In this document: one piece after another, positions 17,321 to 26,078 of the stretch | Position numbering within the stretch: position 1 is the stretch's first letter | Layout of the letters: every line of letters starts with the position of its first letter | Source: CAYRTV01 sp964505785 | Lineage (GTDB): Bacteria > Acidobacteriota > Aminicenantia > Aminicenantales > Aminicenantaceae | Direction: 5' to 3' | Length of the DNA stretch: 64,000 nt | NCBI GenBank assembly: GCA_964505785.1 | Contig: CAZDJZ010000003.1 | Span: 171,720-235,719 of the forward strand | The notes under the pieces: model-generated | What the model saw: the letters and a program-made list of their open reading frames with translations, nothing else | Told to the model about the DNA's origin: nothing | Databases searched by the model: none | Translations under genes and position numbers: made by a program

Positions 17321-17354
17321 AGTTCGTCACTTTTTTCCGGAGAAAAAACGAACT
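17321..17354 (+). promoter_or_regulatory. Nested inverted repeat in the gltS leader
   Basis: AGTTCG (17321-17326) pairs with CGAACT (17349-17354), enclosing TTTTTTC (17331-17337) / GAAAAAA (17342-17348), with a 4-nt bulge on the 5' side. Lies between the promoter candidate and the Shine-Dalgarno (GAGGAG, about 17378). Could be an operator or RNA hairpin; role unknown. Confidence 0.35.
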
Positions 17355-17391
17355 ATTATGATTCCAATTTTCAGCATGAGGAGATCCATAG

Positions 17392-18747
17392 ATGCAATTC
17401 CTTTATAGTCTGTGTATTCTTTCTTTTTTTCTACTGCTCGGCAAAATCATGCGGTCCAATTTAAAATTTCTCCAAAACCTGTTCCTTCCCTCCGCAATCA
17501 TCGCAGGGTTTTTGGCCTTGGCTGTGGGGCCTTACGGCGCTAATCTGCTTCCGACCTGGGTTCTGGACCAATGGAGTCCTCTGCCTGGGATTCTCATTAA
17601 TCTTGTATTCGCCTGCCTGTTTTTAGGTGTTGGTATTCCAGGTGTACGCAAAATTTGGAGTGAAGGCGGAACACAATTATGTTTCGGAGTCATTACCGGA
17701 ATGGGACAATATTTCATCGCCTTGCTCATAACCGGAATAATTCTGGTCCCGTTATTTAAAGTGCACAGGCTCTTCGGATGCATTGTGGAAATCGGATTTT
17801 CCGGCGGCCACGGAACCGCAGCCGGAATGAAGGATGCTTTCCAGGGTTACGGGTTTCAGGCAGGAGGGGATTTAGCACTTATGTCCGCGACCGTTGGCAT
17901 TATCAGTGCTGTTATCGTAGGCATGATTCTCATCAACATCGCAATCCGCCGGGATTACTGCACACATTTAAGTGAGAAAAAAGGGATTCCCTCCTATAAA
18001 AGAAAAGGATTGATTCCTGCGCCGCAGCGCTATTCCATCGCCACCGCGACAGTGGCTTCTGAAGCGATCGAACCGCTGACTTTTCATTTTGCCATTGTCG
18101 GGATTGCCGTCGCCCTGGGCTGGGGAATGCTGTCCGGCCTTCAAACCCTTCATGCTGAATTCGATAAATTCCCCTTGTTTCCTTTGGCCATGATCGGCGG
18201 ACTGATTGTGCAAAAAATTTCAATTAAGACCGGGGTCGACAAATACTATGACCGCAGCACTTTTGAGCGCATTCTCGGATTCTCCCTGGACATTCTGGTC
18301 GTTTCCGCCATTGCCACCATTAAGCTGGATGTATTTATCGCTAATTTTTGGCCTTTTCTCATTATCATGACTACCGGGATTCTCTGGGTGGTTTTCTGCA
18401 CGATGTTCCTGGCTCCCCGGATGTTTCCCCGCTACTGGTTCGAACGCGGTATTACCGAGTACGGGATGCAGACGGGAGTTACCGCCATCGGTCTCTTGCT
18501 GCTGCGGGTCGTCGACCCAGTATACCGGACTGATACAGCCCGGGCTTTTGGATTCAAACAGATGATCTATGAACCTTTCCTGGGTGGAGGTTTTATCACT
18601 GCTTTTTCCCCGATGCTGGTAGCCTCTCTCGGATTGTGGTCTTCCATCGCCATCGCCTTCGGCATTATGCTGGTTTTCTTTCTGATTTCCTTCTTAAACG
18701 GCTGGGTGAATTTTAAGCCGGATCTCCAAGCCAAATCAGAATCATGA
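17392..18747 (+). CDS. gltS: Sodium/glutamate symporter (ESS family)
   Basis: Imports glutamate with Na+ across the inner membrane. 451 residues, about ten or more hydrophobic spans. Family features: N-terminal LPSAIIAGFLAL, SGGHGTAAGM (re-entrant loop signature, IGFSGGHGTA), a second inverted-repeat half with MIGGLIVQ, and EYGMQTGVTAIGLLLLR. It follows a GAGGAG Shine-Dalgarno and stands alone, with its own promoter. The substrate could be another dicarboxylate or acidic amino acid. Confidence 0.88.
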   Translation: MQFLYSLCILSFFLLLGKIMRSNLKFLQNLFLPSAIIAGFLALAVGPYGANLLPTWVLDQWSPLPGILINLVFACLFLGVGIPGVRKIWSEGGTQLCFGVITGMGQYFIALLITGIILVPLFKVHRLFGCIVEIGFSGGHGTAAGMKDAFQGYGFQAGGDLALMSATVGIISAVIVGMILINIAIRRDYCTHLSEKKGIPSYKRKGLIPAPQRYSIATATVASEAIEPLTFHFAIVGIAVALGWGMLSGLQTLHAEFDKFPLFPLAMIGGLIVQKISIKTGVDKYYDRSTFERILGFSLDILVVSAIATIKLDVFIANFWPFLIIMTTGILWVVFCTMFLAPRMFPRYWFERGITEYGMQTGVTAIGLLLLRVVDPVYRTDTARAFGFKQMIYEPFLGGGFITAFSPMLVASLGLWSSIAIAFGIMLVFFLISFLNGWVNFKPDLQAKSES

Positions 18748-18820
18748 GCTGTTCAGATGTTATAGATATCACGAAATGCCTTAAACCGTCGCGTATGAAT
18801 ATTTTTTGCTGAATTTCTAT

Positions 18821-20302
18821 TTACCGGATCTCCAATTCCTTGAGGCGTTCGGCGCAGCTTTTTAATGGTTTTGGGAAGGCGAGCCGGGCTCCCTTCTCAG
18901 CAAGAATAATAAATTTATCCAGGTCCAGGCCGGATGTCTTTCCGGTCAGGGCAATTCGCAGAGGGTGATATAAATGCTTGCCTTTACACCCGGTCTCTTG
19001 CTGCACGCTTTTGGCGATCTCCATGAACTTTTTTAAATCCACTGGAGTGTGGGGAAGACGCTGCTTAAATGCGGTTACAACTTTCCGTCCGCATTCTGTG
19101 TTCAGTTCTTCTTTGTCCTCCGGAGAGATGTCTTCAGAAGAATAGTCAAATAATAACCGGAATTTCTCTGTCAAATCTGAAAGAGTATCCACCCGCTCGG
19201 ATAAGATCTCGACCGCCTCTTCCAGCCAAGTCCAATGGCCCTGGTGCAGTTCTCCCGGAAGAATACCAGCTTCTTGTAAAAACGGTACCGTTTTTTGAGC
19301 TTTTTCTATAGGAGAAAGTGATTTGATATGCTGCCGGTTTATCCAAAATAATTTTTGATAGTCAAAAATCGCTGCCGACCGGCTGACCCGGTCCAGGCTG
19401 AAGGCCCGGATCAGTTCATCACGGGATAAAAGCTCCTTTCCCCCGGAAGGCGCCCATCCTAATAAGGCTAAATAATTAAACAAGGCGGAGGCAAGCACAC
19501 CCTGTCTCCGGAATTGTCCTACAGAGGCGGCCCCATGCCTTTTACTCAACCGGGTGTTGTCCTCTCCCATGACCATGGAAAGATGGGCATACTGAGGAGA
19601 CGGAATCCCCAGGGCTTCAAACAGCAAAAGCTGCCGGACGGTGTTAATGAGATGGTCTTCACCCCGGATAACATGGGTGATCTGCATTAAGGCATCATCG
19701 ATGACAACAGCAAAATTATACGCGGGATGCCCGTTGGAGCGGACCAGAACAAAATCACCGATCAAATTCAAATCAAAGGAAAGAGAATCTCTCACAAGAT
19801 CATGAAAACTGAATTGTTTTTGGCGCGCAGTCTTCAGCCTTACTACAGCCGGTTCTCCTTCTCGAACCCTGCGGTCTGCTTTATCCGCGGGAATATTCCG
19901 GCATTTTCGGCTGTAGACAGGTGTTCGCCCGGCTTTGCGGGCGTGGTCTTTTTCCTGTTCCAACTCTTCCTGAGAACAAAAGCAGTAATAAGCCCGTCCA
20001 TTCTCCAGCAATTTATGCGTATGGGCCCGGTATAACTCCATCCGCTCGGATTGACGGTACGGGCCGAAATCGCCGCCGGTATCCGGTCCTTCATCCCAAT
20101 CCAAACCCAGCCAGCTCAAGTCATTTTTCAGAGCTTCTTCATATTCCAATGAAGAACGTTCAATATCCGTATCCTCAACTCTTAAAATAAAAACACCTTC
20201 TTCCCTGCGGGCAAAAAGCCAATTAAAAAGGGCCGTCCTGGCATTGCCGATATGAAGGAATCCAGTGGGACTCGGCGCAAATCTGACTCTCACTTTATTC
20301 AT
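18821..20302 (-). CDS. gltX: Glutamate-tRNA ligase
   Basis: Class I synthetase charging tRNA-Glu. 493 residues from ATG 20302; the open frame extends to 20365, but the upstream 21 residues are encoded by intergenic repeat sequence and precede the family's MNKVRVRFAPSPTGFLHIG start, so I trimmed it. HIGH-type motif is HIGN; KMSKS-type motif is LSKRHG. RGEDHLINT and the C-terminal helical anticodon domain are present. Separated from ispF by a 350-bp repeat-filled gap, so it may not share the ispD-ispF transcript. Confidence 0.96.
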   Translation of the reverse strand: MNKVRVRFAPSPTGFLHIGNARTALFNWLFARREEGVFILRVEDTDIERSSLEYEEALKNDLSWLGLDWDEGPDTGGDFGPYRQSERMELYRAHTHKLLENGRAYYCFCSQEELEQEKDHARKAGRTPVYSRKCRNIPADKADRRVREGEPAVVRLKTARQKQFSFHDLVRDSLSFDLNLIGDFVLVRSNGHPAYNFAVVIDDALMQITHVIRGEDHLINTVRQLLLFEALGIPSPQYAHLSMVMGEDNTRLSKRHGAASVGQFRRQGVLASALFNYLALLGWAPSGGKELLSRDELIRAFSLDRVSRSAAIFDYQKLFWINRQHIKSLSPIEKAQKTVPFLQEAGILPGELHQGHWTWLEEAVEILSERVDTLSDLTEKFRLLFDYSSEDISPEDKEELNTECGRKVVTAFKQRLPHTPVDLKKFMEIAKSVQQETGCKGKHLYHPLRIALTGKTSGLDLDKFIILAEKGARLAFPKPLKSCAERLKELEIR

Positions 20303-20360
20303 AGTTTCTACAGTGTAAACTATTTCCCAAAAAAACCCAAGCCCGTCCGCTGTGCCCGCG

Positions 20361-20460
20361 TTCATCGCGTGCTTTTAGTCCATCTAGGTCTGTCTAAATC
20401 TATCTAAGTCTTTTCGGTCTATTCCGTCCATTCGGTCTGTTCAGCCCTTTTAGTTTAACC
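20361..20460 (+). repeat. Short-period (about 10 bp) intergenic repeat array, copy 2
   Basis: Starts GCGTTCATCGCGTGCTTTTA, then units such as AGTCCATCTA, GGTCTGTCTA, AATCTATCTA, AGTCTTTTCG, and ends GGTCTGTTCAG. Same beginning and end as copies at 9301-9392 (inverted) and 46585-46680. Overlaps the 5' extension of the gltX frame, an argument against the longer gltX. Confidence 0.75.
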
Positions 20461-20503
20461 TGAAACTCCAGGCCGATGAAAGGCTCCCAGTGAACTGCTG
20501 CAA

Positions 20504-20605
20504 TGGAAACGTTTCTTATTTGACGAAGCTGACATTGGATCAGGCGAAGCAGACTGGAATCCTTCGCTTCGCTCAGGATGCCCCAGGCAGGTCATTTATG
20601 AACTA
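20504..20605 (+). repeat. Composite repeat: degenerate 119-bp-family tail joined to a CTCAGGATGACA-family element
   Basis: 20504-20554 aligns without gaps to the last 51 bp of the 119-bp repeat (TGGAAACG start; about 75% identity, hairpin not kept). It runs straight into CCTTCGCTTCGCTCAGGATG and GGTCATTTATGAAC. The same order of modules occurs at 53562-53757. Confidence 0.6.
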
Positions 20606-20653
20606 ATATTTCGGGAGTGGCCCGGGCTTATTATCAGCTCCACTTTTTATAAA

Positions 20654-21145
20654 TTAATCCTGAGCATTTTTCATTTCCAGCAAAACCGTCACCCAGGCAG
20701 CTATGGCTTCCCGCCGGCCCAAGCTATCCAAACCCTCGTTGGTTTTTGCTTTTATACTGATTTTTTTCGGAGAAACGTCCAATATCTTTGCAAGCCCGCC
20801 TTTTATTTCTGGAAGGTATTCCCGGAGAACAGGTTTCTCGGCAATCACGACCGAATCCAGGTTGATTAGCTCGGCCTTACGTTCAAGCCGAATCTTATTC
20901 ACTTTTTCAAGAAGGATCCGGCTGGATATATCTTTATACTCCGGATCTGAATCCGGGAAATACGTTCCAATGTCTCCTTCGTTCAGCGCGCCTAAAATCG
21001 CGTCGATCACCGCATGAACCAGGCAATCGCCGTCAGAATGACCTGATAAACCCATAGGAAAGGGAATATGCTGCCCTCCCAATATCAAATCCCGGCCCGC
21101 CTCAAGACGGTGAATATCAAATCCTATTCCCGTACGGTAAGTCAA
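20654..21145 (-). CDS. ispF: 2-C-methyl-D-erythritol 2,4-cyclodiphosphate synthase
   Basis: Fifth enzyme of the MEP isoprenoid pathway, forming the cyclic diphosphate from CDP-ME 2-phosphate. 163 residues. Metal ligands and motifs: GFDIHRLEAG, LSGHSDGDCLVHAVIDAILG, DIGTYFPDSDPEYK and the C-terminal TNEGLDSLGRREAI. Overlaps ispD by 29 bp. IspE, another MEP enzyme, is 13 kb away on the same strand. Confidence 0.96.
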   Translation of the reverse strand: MTYRTGIGFDIHRLEAGRDLILGGQHIPFPMGLSGHSDGDCLVHAVIDAILGALNEGDIGTYFPDSDPEYKDISSRILLEKVNKIRLERKAELINLDSVVIAEKPVLREYLPEIKGGLAKILDVSPKKISIKAKTNEGLDSLGRREAIAAWVTVLLEMKNAQD

Positions 21146-21803
21146 ACAGCACCTCCGCTAATTGTAAATCCCAGGGTGTGGTGATTTTTATATTTTTCCG
21201 GTCTCCGTCTACCACTTTCACTTCAGAGCCAAAGCGCTCAACCAGCGAAACATCATCCGTTCCCGAGAATCCCAGTTTGCCGGCTTCCTCCAGGGCGGCT
21301 TTCAATAGATGAAAATGAAAACCCTGCGGCGTTTGGGCACGAAAATATCGTCTCCGGTCTACGGTCCCGACCCGCCCGTTTTCCCTCCTTACTTTCAATG
21401 TGTCTTCCAGGGAAATCCCGGGGAAGGCCGCGCCGGTTTCTCTTGCGGCCGCGATAACCCGGGAAATCAGTCCGGGGCTTATGAAAGGCCTGGCCCCGTC
21501 GTGTATAAGGACCAAGTCCGCCTCTCTGATCTTATTCAATCCAGCGGATACGGATTTCTGCCGGGTAGAGCCGCCCGGGACAACCGTTTTTAATTTTGAA
21601 TAACGGCTGCTGCAAAATTCCGGAATTAATTCCGGTTTCAAAACTAAAACAATCTCATCCACATCAAGATGATTTTGAAAGGCATCCAGGCTCCAATACA
21701 GAAGCGGCTTCCCTCGTAATATTTCTATCTGTTTAGGGCCGCCAAAGCGGCGCCCGGAGCCGCCCGCAGCAATAACGGCTGCCGTCCTTGTGTTTTCTTC
21801 CAC
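21117..21803 (-). CDS. ispD: 2-C-methyl-D-erythritol 4-phosphate cytidylyltransferase
   Basis: Third MEP-pathway enzyme, joining CTP with methylerythritol 4-phosphate. 228 residues. N-terminal AVIAAGGSGRRFGGPKQ (nucleotide-binding Gly-rich loop and Lys), VLIHDGARPFISP, FRAQTPQGFHFHLL and TDDVSLVE are all family signatures. Lies 2 bp after htpG and overlaps ispF, so it is operonic with both. Confidence 0.96.
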   Translation of the reverse strand: MEENTRTAAVIAAGGSGRRFGGPKQIEILRGKPLLYWSLDAFQNHLDVDEIVLVLKPELIPEFCSSRYSKLKTVVPGGSTRQKSVSAGLNKIREADLVLIHDGARPFISPGLISRVIAAARETGAAFPGISLEDTLKVRRENGRVGTVDRRRYFRAQTPQGFHFHLLKAALEEAGKLGFSGTDDVSLVERFGSEVKVVDGDRKNIKITTPWDLQLAEVLFDLPYGNRI

Positions 21804-21805
21804 TC

Positions 21806-23668
21806 TTACTCCGCAATATTTTTTGCCGCGGTTAACATAATATCCTGGATGCGGGGGACCACGGAATCTATTTTCTCCAGCACCCCTTCCCGCAGCAGCA
21901 TGTTATCCAGCAGCTGCCAGGAAAGATTTTCCAGCCCCGCGGATTGAGGGGCTTTTTCGTAGATGCGGACCATTTCCCGTATAAGAGGGCTTTCCGGATT
22001 GATTTCAATCACTTTCTTGCTGAATTCATATTCCTTATTCGCCATTTTCAGGATTTTTTCCATTTGAACCGACGGGCCGCCCCCCGGCTGAACCAAAATA
22101 GAGGGGCTGTCGACCAGCCGCTCGGAAACCCGGACATCCACGACCTTGTCTCCATACAGTTTTTTTAGATAATCAATGAAGTTATTCAAGCTTTCCAGGT
22201 TAACGGCCTTCTTGGTTTCTTTATCCTTGTCCAGCTTGATATCGGCTGTGGATGCGGGTTTAAAAGGCTTTCCTTCAAACTCCCCCAAGTGATCAATCAC
22301 GAACTCATCCATCGGATCATCCAGATAAAGCACTTCCAAATCTTTTTTCTTAAATGCTTCCAGGGCGGGATTCCGGTCAATGGCATTCAAATCCAGCCCG
22401 GAAACAGTATAAATTTCTTTTTGATCCGGTTTCATCCGCTGGACATATGCAGGAAGGTCAGTATGGCCAAAATTCTCTTTGCTGGAAGAATGAAAAAGAA
22501 GCAGGGGGGCCAGCTTGTTTTTATTCTCGAAATCCATCGCTACGCCTTCTTTCAAATAACGGCTGAATTTTTCCCATAAGGACAAGTATTGATCCCAGTT
22601 TCTTTTTTTTATGCTTTCCAGGTGCTGCAGAATTTTCTTAATGATATGTTTGCGGATCTTATCAATTTTGAGGTTATTCTGGATGGATTCGCGCGAAATA
22701 TTCAATGGGATGTCTTCTGAATCAACCACACCGCGGACAAAGCGCATATATTCCGGAAGAATGTCCCGGCTGCCCTTTTGAATCAAAATCTTGCGGGAAT
22801 AAAGATCCACTCCCGGCTCGGTTTTGAACAAGCCCAGGCTCTCTAATGAAAACCGGGGAATAAACAAAATTGCATTAAACTGAACAGGTGCATCCGAAGA
22901 CAGATGCAGGAACGTTTCCGGCTCTTCCGCCGTATTATCAAAAAATTTATAAAAATCAATATAGTCCTTGTCCGAAAGGCCGGCCTTCGGCTGAGTCCAG
23001 ATCGCCTTAGCCACCTCGACTTTTTCACCCTCAATATACACCGGGAAGGGAACGAATTTAGAATAAGTGGAAATAATATTTTTAATGGTCTCTTTTTCTA
23101 AGAACTTGGTTTCATCTTTCTTGAGAACCACCTCTATCCGGGTTCCCCGTTTTTTCTTTATGGTTTCTTCTATAACATAAGATGTTCCGCCGGAGGAAAT
23201 CCATGCGTAAGCCGGACTGTCTTTTTGATAGGATTTGGTGATAATGCGAACTTCCTTTGCCGCCATGAATGTGGAATAAAAACCAACTCCAAATTTTCCA
23301 ATTAAATCAAGCTGCTCTTTGTCTTTGGTTTCGGTCAGTTTTTTCAGAAAATCCACGGTCCCGGAATGAGCAATCGTCCCGATGTTCCGGATCAATTCCT
23401 GCCGGGTCATCCCTACCCCTGTGTCTTCAATAATCAATTTATTCTGGATTTGGTTAAAAGATATATCAATGCGCAGTTCGCTGTCTTTTTCTTCCATCTC
23501 GGATTCGGTTAACAGCTCGAACTGCATCTTATTCAACGCATCAACCGCATTAGAAATCAATTCCCTGACAAAAACATCCTTGTTTTTGTATAAAGAATAA
23601 ACCAGAATATCGAGAAGCTGCTTGATTTCAGATTGGAATTCAAATTTTTCATGTTTCCCTTTTGTCAT
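21806..23668 (-). CDS. htpG: Chaperone protein HtpG (Hsp90)
   Basis: ATP-dependent cytosolic chaperone. 620 residues. GHKL ATPase domain with ELISNAVDALNK, IEDTGVGM, and GKFGVGFYSTFM; middle domain with NISRESIQNN; C-terminal dimerisation domain ends AAKNIAE. No CIRCE-like inverted repeat is seen upstream. Its place between yacL-like and ispD interrupts a gene order (radA-disA-yacL-ispD-ispF) known from Firmicutes. Confidence 0.96.
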   Translation of the reverse strand: MTKGKHEKFEFQSEIKQLLDILVYSLYKNKDVFVRELISNAVDALNKMQFELLTESEMEEKDSELRIDISFNQIQNKLIIEDTGVGMTRQELIRNIGTIAHSGTVDFLKKLTETKDKEQLDLIGKFGVGFYSTFMAAKEVRIITKSYQKDSPAYAWISSGGTSYVIEETIKKKRGTRIEVVLKKDETKFLEKETIKNIISTYSKFVPFPVYIEGEKVEVAKAIWTQPKAGLSDKDYIDFYKFFDNTAEEPETFLHLSSDAPVQFNAILFIPRFSLESLGLFKTEPGVDLYSRKILIQKGSRDILPEYMRFVRGVVDSEDIPLNISRESIQNNLKIDKIRKHIIKKILQHLESIKKRNWDQYLSLWEKFSRYLKEGVAMDFENKNKLAPLLLFHSSSKENFGHTDLPAYVQRMKPDQKEIYTVSGLDLNAIDRNPALEAFKKKDLEVLYLDDPMDEFVIDHLGEFEGKPFKPASTADIKLDKDKETKKAVNLESLNNFIDYLKKLYGDKVVDVRVSERLVDSPSILVQPGGGPSVQMEKILKMANKEYEFSKKVIEINPESPLIREMVRIYEKAPQSAGLENLSWQLLDNMLLREGVLEKIDSVVPRIQDIMLTAAKNIAE

Positions 23669-23708
23669 ATGTCTTCCTCCATAATAATCTTTCGGCAGGG
23701 AGCGGCTG

Positions 23709-24692
23709 TTATTCCCCGTTATATCGGGCGAAAATCATTTTCCCAACTGTGGTCTGAAGGACAGAAGTCACGGTGACATCCACATTTTGACCGATCATTT
23801 TACGGGAGTTATCTACCACAACCATAGTCCCGTCATCGAGATAAGCGACTCCCTGATCTTTTTCTTTTCCTTCTTTTAAAATAAAGACTTGAATGGTTTC
23901 GCCTGGCAAAACAACAGGCTTTAAGGCATTGGCGAGTTCGTTTATGTTCATCACCGGGATTCCATGCAGCTGTGCAACCTTATTGAGATTAAAATCATTG
24001 GTAACCACTTTTCCGTCCATCTGCTTGGCCAGCTCCAGGAGCTTGGAGTCTACATCCTTGACATCCGGAAAATCCACTTCAGAAATAATGACCTGAACCT
24101 TAGAAGAATGCTGAAGATGGTCCAGCACATCCAATCCGCGCCGTCCCCGCTGCCGCTTGACACCGTCAGAGGAATCCGCCACCATCTGAAGCTCTTTCAA
24201 TACAAATTGAGGAACTATCAACGAACCTTCCATAAAAGCGGTATCACAGAGATCTGAAATCCGGCCGTCAATGATAACACTGGTGTCCAGAATTTTGAAA
24301 CTTCGCCCCACGCTTTTTTCTTTAATAAAGCGGAAGAGATGGGAAGGGTTGAGCCATTCCGGCCGCCTTAAACCGATAAGAAAGCCTATATACGGCATGA
24401 CAAGCAAAAAGAAAATCCGGATGAAGAGGGATGAAGTTTCATCCGCGGGCACACCTTGATAAACCATGCCTAAAAACCACCCCAGGGCAATTCCTGAAAA
24501 AGTCCCTATCATGGAACTCCAAATAATTCTGAATTGTGTTTTGCGAATCCGGATTTCCAGAAAAACAACAAGAAGCCCAAGCAAAATTCCGGTCAAAGCT
24601 CCATAATGGGGCGGGAGAGCAAAGGGAGCCAAATAATATGCGATGGCACTTAAAACCAAAATAAAAAATAAACGAAAAATTAAAATACTCAT
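23709..24692 (-). CDS. PIN/TRAM-domain membrane protein, YacL-like
   Basis: 327 residues. The first 120 or so form about four membrane spans; then a PIN nuclease-like domain opens with ILDTSVIIDGRI and has further acidic residues (DVDSKLLELA, VVTNDFNLNK); the last 65 residues form a TRAM domain. This is the architecture of YacL, a putative membrane-bound ribonuclease. Between radA and htpG; the B. subtilis neighbour disA is absent here. Confidence 0.9.
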   Translation of the reverse strand: MSILIFRLFFILVLSAIAYYLAPFALPPHYGALTGILLGLLVVFLEIRIRKTQFRIIWSSMIGTFSGIALGWFLGMVYQGVPADETSSLFIRIFFLLVMPYIGFLIGLRRPEWLNPSHLFRFIKEKSVGRSFKILDTSVIIDGRISDLCDTAFMEGSLIVPQFVLKELQMVADSSDGVKRQRGRRGLDVLDHLQHSSKVQVIISEVDFPDVKDVDSKLLELAKQMDGKVVTNDFNLNKVAQLHGIPVMNINELANALKPVVLPGETIQVFILKEGKEKDQGVAYLDDGTMVVVDNSRKMIGQNVDVTVTSVLQTTVGKMIFARYNGE

Positions 24693-24719
24693 TATATGAT
24701 CCTATTAAACATATATAAA

Positions 24720-26078
24720 TTAAAACATATAATCCAAAACCTGTTTAATATGCTTCACTCCAATAAGATGGATGTCCTTCTCTTTTCTCAAGCCGGACAG
24801 ATTTCCTTCCGGCAGGATCATGGATTTAAAACCAAGGGCTGCGGATTCCTTTATCCGGACAGCCGGCTGGCTGACAGAACGGATTTCACCACTGAGCCCA
24901 ATTTCACCCAGCACAGTCATGTCCCGGGGCATTGGCCGGTTCTTGACGCAGGAAACAACCGCCGCTAAGACCCCTAAATCCGCGGCCGGCTCATTAATCG
25001 ACAATCCGCCCGCTACATTCAGATGGACATCCTGGCCGCCGAAACTCAATCCCAGCTTTTTTTCCATTACCGCCAAGAGCATGGCAACACGATACTGGTC
25101 AAGTCCGATGCTCATTCTGCGAGGATTTCCAACAAACAATGTGGATGAGACCAGAGACTGAATTTCAGCCAGAAGCGGGCGGGAGCCTTTAATGGTGCAG
25201 ACCGCAATGCTGCCGGCTTCATCCACCGGCCTTTCTTTTAAAAAAAACGCGGATGGATTGGGGATTGGTTCCAACCCTGCTCCGCTCATTTCGAAAATGG
25301 CCATCTCAGAAACCGGTCCAAACCGGTTTTTCAAAGCGCGGAGAATTCTGTGACTGTGATCCCTTTCACCTTCAAAATAAAGAACAACATCCACCATGTG
25401 CTCCAAAGTTTTCGGGCCGGCGAGAGAGCCTTCCTTGGTAATATGCCCGACCAGAAAAACCGGGACATTTCTCGTCTTAGCAAACCGAAAAATTTGATTG
25501 GTCACTTCCCGGACTTGGCTTATTGTCCCGGGGCTGGAGCTCAAGCTGCTGGAAAAAATAGTCTGAACGGAATCCAGCACTATCAATTCAGGCTGAATTT
25601 TTTTTGTTTGTTCCAGAATTTGCTCCAGATTAGTCTCTGCCAAAATATACAAACGGCCTTCTCCGATCCCAAGCCGCTTGCCCCGCATTTTGATTTGTTC
25701 GAGGCTTTCCTCTCCTGAAATATACAGAACGCCTTTTTGATGCGCCGCGAATTCCCGGCTGACCTGAAGCAAAAGAGTGGACTTGCCGATACCCGGCTCT
25801 CCGCCAATCAAAACCAGGGACCCGGTCACCAGCCCTCCGCCTAATACCCGGTCAATCTCTTCCAGTCCGGTATTTTCTCTTTGGTTTTGTTCTTCCTCAA
25901 TATCTTGATATAAAACAGGGCGGGACGGAGGGAAATCCATAGATTCCCCTAGAACTCCCCGCTCTTCCTTTTCTTCAATTAACGTGTCCCATTCGCCGCA
26001 GCCGGGGCATCTTCCCAGCCATTTCGGCGAATGCGCACCGCAATTTTGGCAAATAAAGACTGTCTTCGCTTTTTTCAT
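24720..26078 (-). CDS. radA: DNA repair protein RadA (Sms)
   Basis: RecA-like ATPase that drives branch migration in recombination. 452 residues: N-terminal four-cysteine zinc finger (CQNCGAHSPKWLGRCPGC), Walker A GGEPGIGKST, RadA-specific ALKNRFGPVSE, and a C-terminal Lon-protease-like domain (VAGGLSINEPAADL). All motifs are complete. Its start overlaps the mlaD stop by 4 bp. Confidence 0.96.
   Translation of the reverse strand: MKKAKTVFICQNCGAHSPKWLGRCPGCGEWDTLIEEKEERGVLGESMDFPPSRPVLYQDIEEEQNQRENTGLEEIDRVLGGGLVTGSLVLIGGEPGIGKSTLLLQVSREFAAHQKGVLYISGEESLEQIKMRGKRLGIGEGRLYILAETNLEQILEQTKKIQPELIVLDSVQTIFSSSLSSSPGTISQVREVTNQIFRFAKTRNVPVFLVGHITKEGSLAGPKTLEHMVDVVLYFEGERDHSHRILRALKNRFGPVSEMAIFEMSGAGLEPIPNPSAFFLKERPVDEAGSIAVCTIKGSRPLLAEIQSLVSSTLFVGNPRRMSIGLDQYRVAMLLAVMEKKLGLSFGGQDVHLNVAGGLSINEPAADLGVLAAVVSCVKNRPMPRDMTVLGEIGLSGEIRSVSQPAVRIKESAALGFKSMILPEGNLSGLRKEKDIHLIGVKHIKQVLDYMF

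Noticed and set aside
20303..20365. 5' extension of the gltX reading frame
   Set aside because: Encoded partly by the 10-bp repeat array and not part of the family's N-terminus; ATG 20302 begins the conserved protein.
23669..23708. CIRCE or heat-shock operator before htpG
   Set aside because: The 40-bp gap lacks the TTAGCACTC-N9-GAGTGCTAA pattern.
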